DNA from: Candidatus Methanomethylophilaceae archaeon
GTDB lineage: Archaea; Thermoplasmatota; Thermoplasmata; Methanomassiliicoccales; Methanomethylophilaceae
DNA length: 7,836 nt
Assembly (NCBI GenBank): GCA_017475875.1
Contig: JAFVET010000100.1
Location: forward strand, 1-7,836
Direction: 5' to 3'
The notes beneath the pieces were generated by a model. The model searched no databases. It was not told the origin of the DNA and was given only the letters and a program-made list of their open reading frames with translations. Positions 5,405 through 7,836 of this stretch are shown here, piece after piece. Every line of letters starts with the position of its first letter. The stretch's first letter is position 1. The translations under genes were made by a program, and so were the position numbers.

Positions 5405-6817
5405 TCAGTCCTGGATCACTTTGACGGTGACGGCCTTGCCCTTGAACTTGACCTTGGGAAGGTCCTTGGTCATACGGCTGCCGAAGTCCTTGTGGACCTC
5501 CACGATCGACGTATCGGGACCGACCTGCACCTTTCCTATGGAGACCTCCCTTACCCTCACGCTCTTGATGATGAAGTCCGCCAGGGAGACCTTGCCGACA
5601 CCGTCGTTCTTGCCGAGGTTGACTTCGAACTTGCACATGCCGAAGACGTCGGAGATCTGGTCGTAGTCTATGACCTTCTTGATGGTGTCCTTCGAGCCCG
5701 GTTCGGATTCGGGGACGTCCCTCTTCTCGATTTCCATCCCGGTCCTGAGCTGGAACTCGCGGATGAGGTGCTCCTCCTCGGACGTCACGAACGACACCGC
5801 GGTGCCTTCCTTCCCGGCCCTTCCGGTCCTGCCGATCCTGTGGATGTAGGTGTCGATGTCGTCGGGCATGTCATAGTTGATGACGTAACTGATGTCGTCG
5901 ATGTCGAGTCCCCTGGCGGCGACGTCGGTTGCGATGAGCAGGTCGGTGACGTCGTTCCTGAAGTCCCTTATGACCTTCTCCCTCTTGACCTGGGGGAGGT
6001 CGCCGTGGATGGCCACGACCTTGTAGCCGTAATCGGTCAGCCTCTCATCGAGCATGTCGACCATCTTCTTGGTCTGACAGAATATGATGGCCTTCGGCTT
6101 GTCTATGTCGATGATCCTACAGAGGGCCCAGGACTTGTTCCTCCTCCCGACCGAGATGTAGTACTGCTTCGTGAGGTCGAGGACGATCTCGTCCTTGGAG
6201 ACAGAGACCTCCTTGGGGGACTTCATATAATCGAACGCCAGCTGCTTGACGTTCTCCTGCATCGTGGCGGAGAACAGCATCGTGTGGCGCTCAGAAGGCA
6301 TCGCCTTCAGTATGAACTCGATATCGTCTGTGAAACCCATGTCGAGCATGCGGTCCGCCTCGTCAAGGACGAGGGACCCTATCTTCGCGAGGTTCAGAAC
6401 CTTGCGGTTGATCATGTCCCTGACCCTTCCGGGCGTGCCCACCACGATGTCGCACCCCTGGGCGAGCTTCTTCACCTGCCCCTCGATGCTGGCACCTCCG
6501 TATATCGGGATGACCCTGTGGCCTGAATATTTGGAAAGCTTCGTGAGCTCCTCCGCCACCTGGTTCGCCAGCTCCCTGGTCGGGACCATTACTATGGCGG
6601 TCGGGACATCCGAACCGGATTCCGTCGTGCTGAGGAGGATCGAACCGTATGCGCCCGTCTTTCCCGTACCGGTCTGCGCCTGGGCGAACATGTCCTTTCC
6701 CTCGACGCCCAGCGGGACCGAGGCCTTCTGAATCGGGGTAGGGTCGGTCCAACCCATGTCGCCCATCGCTTTTGCTACGTCCTCGGCAATACCAAGACTG
6801 ATGAAATCGGAAATCAT
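5405..6817 (-). CDS. DEAD-box RNA helicase with DbpA-like C-terminal RNA-binding domain
   Basis: ATP-dependent RNA helicase that remodels structured RNA in the cytoplasm, typically in ribosome assembly, RNA decay or cold adaptation. Numbered from ATG 6817 (470 residues), every motif is intact: Q motif (F5 to Q30, GWTDPTPIQ), motif I AQTGTGKT (47-54), Ia PTREL (79-83), Ib TPGR (128-131), II DEAD (152-155), III SAT (183-185), IV AIIFCQT, V TDVAARGLD (from 297), VI HRIGRTGR (326-333). Residues about 395-470 (VNLGKNDGV, SVRVREVSIGKVQV, then VEVHKDF and KFKGKAVTVKV) resemble the RNA-binding domain of the DbpA/CsdA group. The frame could start at TTG 6826, but TAG lies just upstream and the ATG is the better start; the nearest G-rich stretch (GGG, 6830-6832) is a weak ribosome-binding site for either. 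It stops at TGA 5405-5407, 6 nt before the lipid gene. Family sure, substrate unknown; deaD/csdA-like. Confidence 0.95.
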   Translation of the reverse strand: MISDFISLGIAEDVAKAMGDMGWTDPTPIQKASVPLGVEGKDMFAQAQTGTGKTGAYGSILLSTTESGSDVPTAIVMVPTRELANQVAEELTKLSKYSGHRVIPIYGGASIEGQVKKLAQGCDIVVGTPGRVRDMINRKVLNLAKIGSLVLDEADRMLDMGFTDDIEFILKAMPSERHTMLFSATMQENVKQLAFDYMKSPKEVSVSKDEIVLDLTKQYYISVGRRNKSWALCRIIDIDKPKAIIFCQTKKMVDMLDERLTDYGYKVVAIHGDLPQVKREKVIRDFRNDVTDLLIATDVAARGLDIDDISYVINYDMPDDIDTYIHRIGRTGRAGKEGTAVSFVTSEEEHLIREFQLRTGMEIEKRDVPESEPGSKDTIKKVIDYDQISDVFGMCKFEVNLGKNDGVGKVSLADFIIKSVRVREVSIGKVQVGPDTSIVEVHKDFGSRMTKDLPKVKFKGKAVTVKVIQD

Positions 6818-6840
6818 CTTATTCAACTACCCGAGATTCA

Positions 6841-6859
6841 GACTGCGACCGACGCAGTC
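6841..6859 (-). promoter_or_regulatory. Leader hairpin upstream of the helicase
   Basis: GACTGCG (6841-6847) pairs with CGCAGTC (6853-6859) across a 5-nt loop, a perfect 7-bp stem. If transcription starts near 6870 (TATA box at 6891-6900), the hairpin lies in a leader of about 53 nt, ending 23 nt before ATG 6817. A structured leader is a known way of controlling cold-induced helicases, but regulation here is inferred only from position. Confidence 0.4.
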
Positions 6860-6890
6860 AACTTTGTTTCTCGGACTCGTATATGATGCG

Positions 6891-6900
6891 CAATATATAG
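6891..6900 (-). promoter_or_regulatory. TATA box for the helicase operon
   Basis: On the minus strand this reads CTATATATTG, a clear archaeal TATA-like box, with its centre about 25 nt before a likely start near 6870. It would drive the helicase and probably the phosphatidyltransferase downstream of it. The surrounding AT-rich segment (6880-6955) holds other TATA-like strings (GTATATGATG, GTATTATAAATG, GTATATATCAC), so the start site is not certain. Confidence 0.5.
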
Positions 6901-7029
6901 GTTGGCCCATGATAGGGTCGATATGTATTATAAATGAAATTGGAGTATATATCACAGCACGACACAGTTGGGGCCGATCCGCTTGTTTTTGAACGATTCT
7001 CCGAACGCTTCACAAGACGTAATCGGGCA

Positions 7030-7038
7030 TTTTTTAAA
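7030..7038 (+). promoter_or_regulatory. TATA-like box for the right-hand gene
   Basis: TTTTTTAAA lies with its centre about 36 nt before ATG 7070, putting transcription start near 7060 with a leader of about 10 nt. That leader would begin close to the GGGATTGGG just before the ATG, leaving little room for a normal ribosome-binding site. It faces away from the helicase promoter, so this is a divergent intergenic region. Confidence 0.45.
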
Positions 7039-7069
7039 CAATGAGCGGTATGACTTAGCAGGGATTGGG

Positions 7070-7836
7070 ATGAGTGACGACTATCGCAGTTCGGGTAACG
7101 GTAACCCATTGAGGGGTTTGCTGAAGCCGAAGTCACGCAGGGGCACAGAAAAGCGTTCAACGACGGAGATGTTGGGAAGCATCACCGGTATCATCACCAG
7201 AAAAGAGAACAGCGAGTACCAGCAGGGTACCTCGAAACCGAGTCATGAGGGAGCCGACAAAATAAACATAGACACGGACCTCGAGATTTACATCACCAAG
7301 ACACCTAGGAAGACCGAAGACAAGAGGACGATGATCGACGTCACGAGCGGTGAATCCGGGGGATCCTCCGTTCAGGACTCCGAGAACATGTACATTGGGG
7401 ACTGCCAGGAGGTCCACGAACCGACCGGCTTCTTCGAAAACGTGGCACGTGGATTCCGCAACCAGCAAGTGACCGGAGTCACCGGCAAATACAACGAGGA
7501 CGGGACGTTCGTGCAAACCAGGCCCGCAAAGATCCAGCCTCCCGTCCAGTCCGTGGTGAACGAGACCGTGACCATGCCCCGCCCGGAGCCCCCGACCCCC
7601 GTCAAGATGGACGGATTCAAGGGTATGGCAGAGGTCAGCGAAGTCACGAAGGACATCCGTGTCCCGGAGGCACCGCAGATCATCATGAAACCCGATTCGG
7701 AGACGATGTTCCAGGCCAATGCACCTGAGGTGCCCTGCAAGGTCCCGATGATCAGCGAGAATTTCATGGCGCAGGAAGCCCCGGAAATCCCCGAGACCAA
7801 AACCACCGACGCCGGAACCGAGGGGGACTTCCTCGA
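7070..7836 (+). CDS. Proline-rich, probably disordered protein, unknown function (3' end outside window)
   Basis: The frame opens at ATG 7070 and runs to the right edge with no stop, giving 255 residues so far. I do not recognise the family. There is no membrane segment or signal peptide. The N-terminus is basic and polar (MSDDYRSSGNGNPLRG, then KPKSRRG and EKR to about 28); residues 65-150 are acidic and polar, with a possible folded stretch (INIDTDLEIYITK and GFFENVARGFRNQQVTGVTG); from about 150 it is rich in Pro, Glu, Val and Met, with loosely repeated units such as PEAPQI (199-204), APEVP (218-222) and APEIP (237-241). This looks like a linker or scaffold with a domain perhaps beyond the window. 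AGGGATTGGG precedes the start. The long open frame, codon pattern like its neighbours and a suitable upstream TATA support a real gene; opposite-strand frames at 7157-7806 are its shadows. Function unknown. Confidence 0.75.
   Translation, partial: MSDDYRSSGNGNPLRGLLKPKSRRGTEKRSTTEMLGSITGIITRKENSEYQQGTSKPSHEGADKINIDTDLEIYITKTPRKTEDKRTMIDVTSGESGGSSVQDSENMYIGDCQEVHEPTGFFENVARGFRNQQVTGVTGKYNEDGTFVQTRPAKIQPPVQSVVNETVTMPRPEPPTPVKMDGFKGMAEVSEVTKDIRVPEAPQIIMKPDSETMFQANAPEVPCKVPMISENFMAQEAPEIPETKTTDAGTEGDFL

Noticed and set aside
4797..5636. 279-residue minus-strand frame across the helicase and lipid genes
   Set aside because: It is an out-of-frame reading of both genes, rich in Arg, Gly and Gln, with no family features.
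5492..6526. 344-residue plus-strand frame
   Set aside because: It is antisense to the DEAD-box helicase, whose every motif is intact; its Asp/Val/Leu-rich composition is that of a shadow frame.
6934..7044. 36-codon plus-strand frame (starts MKLEYISQHD) between the divergent genes
   Set aside because: It has no ribosome-binding site, lies directly on a TATA-like string, and overlaps the likely promoter of the gene at 7070.
7157..7806. Minus-strand frames opposite the right-hand gene
   Set aside because: They are antisense to the open frame from 7070, which has the better start, promoter and codon pattern.
1..7836. CRISPR array, insertion sequence or defence system
   Set aside because: I see no regularly spaced repeats, no transposase and no terminal inverted repeats; the genes are mostly housekeeping or of unknown function.

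Overview
The window looks archaeal, and a GC-rich euryarchaeal methanogen of the Methanomassiliicoccales / Thermoplasmata group is my best guess. The reasons are an archaeal-looking valyl-tRNA synthetase, TATA-like boxes rather than -35/-10 promoters, weak Shine-Dalgarno sequences, and TGA as the terminator of all five complete reading-frame ends. No marker here proves the taxon, so this is inference.

Layout. (1) 1-1739, plus strand: the C-terminal two thirds of valyl-tRNA synthetase, cut by the left edge. (2) 1749-1772: a perfect hairpin between two converging genes. (3) 1776-3797, minus: a large acidic cytosolic protein with two zinc ribbons, apparently built by internal duplication and of unknown function. 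(4) 3798-4168: a gene-free stretch with a promoter, a run of short inverted repeats, an 11-G tract and tandem terminator hairpins. (5) 4169-4579, minus: a small coiled-coil protein. (6) 4589-5398, minus: a CDP-alcohol phosphatidyltransferase (membrane lipid head-group enzyme) whose reading frame is interrupted by a TAG at codon 24 and runs about 90 codons past the usual family end. (7) 5405-6817, minus: a complete DEAD-box RNA helicase with a DbpA-like C-terminal RNA-binding domain. Its stop lies 6 nt before the start of the lipid gene, so the two probably share a transcript. (8) 6818-7069: a divergent, AT-rich promoter region with a leader hairpin for the helicase. (9) 7070 to the right edge, plus: an open, proline-rich, probably disordered protein that leaves the window without a stop.

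The observation most worth following is the in-frame amber codon in the phosphatidyltransferase. Coding similarity to the family is evident on both sides of the TAG, spacing across it is kept, and no other gene here ends in TAG. In a pyrrolysine-using archaeon the codon could be read through as pyrrolysine. The alternative is a decaying pseudogene, which the unusual C-terminal tail would support. Second is the duplicated zinc-ribbon/helical protein. The genes do not form one obvious pathway: translation (valS), RNA remodelling (helicase) and lipid synthesis sit beside uncharacterised proteins.
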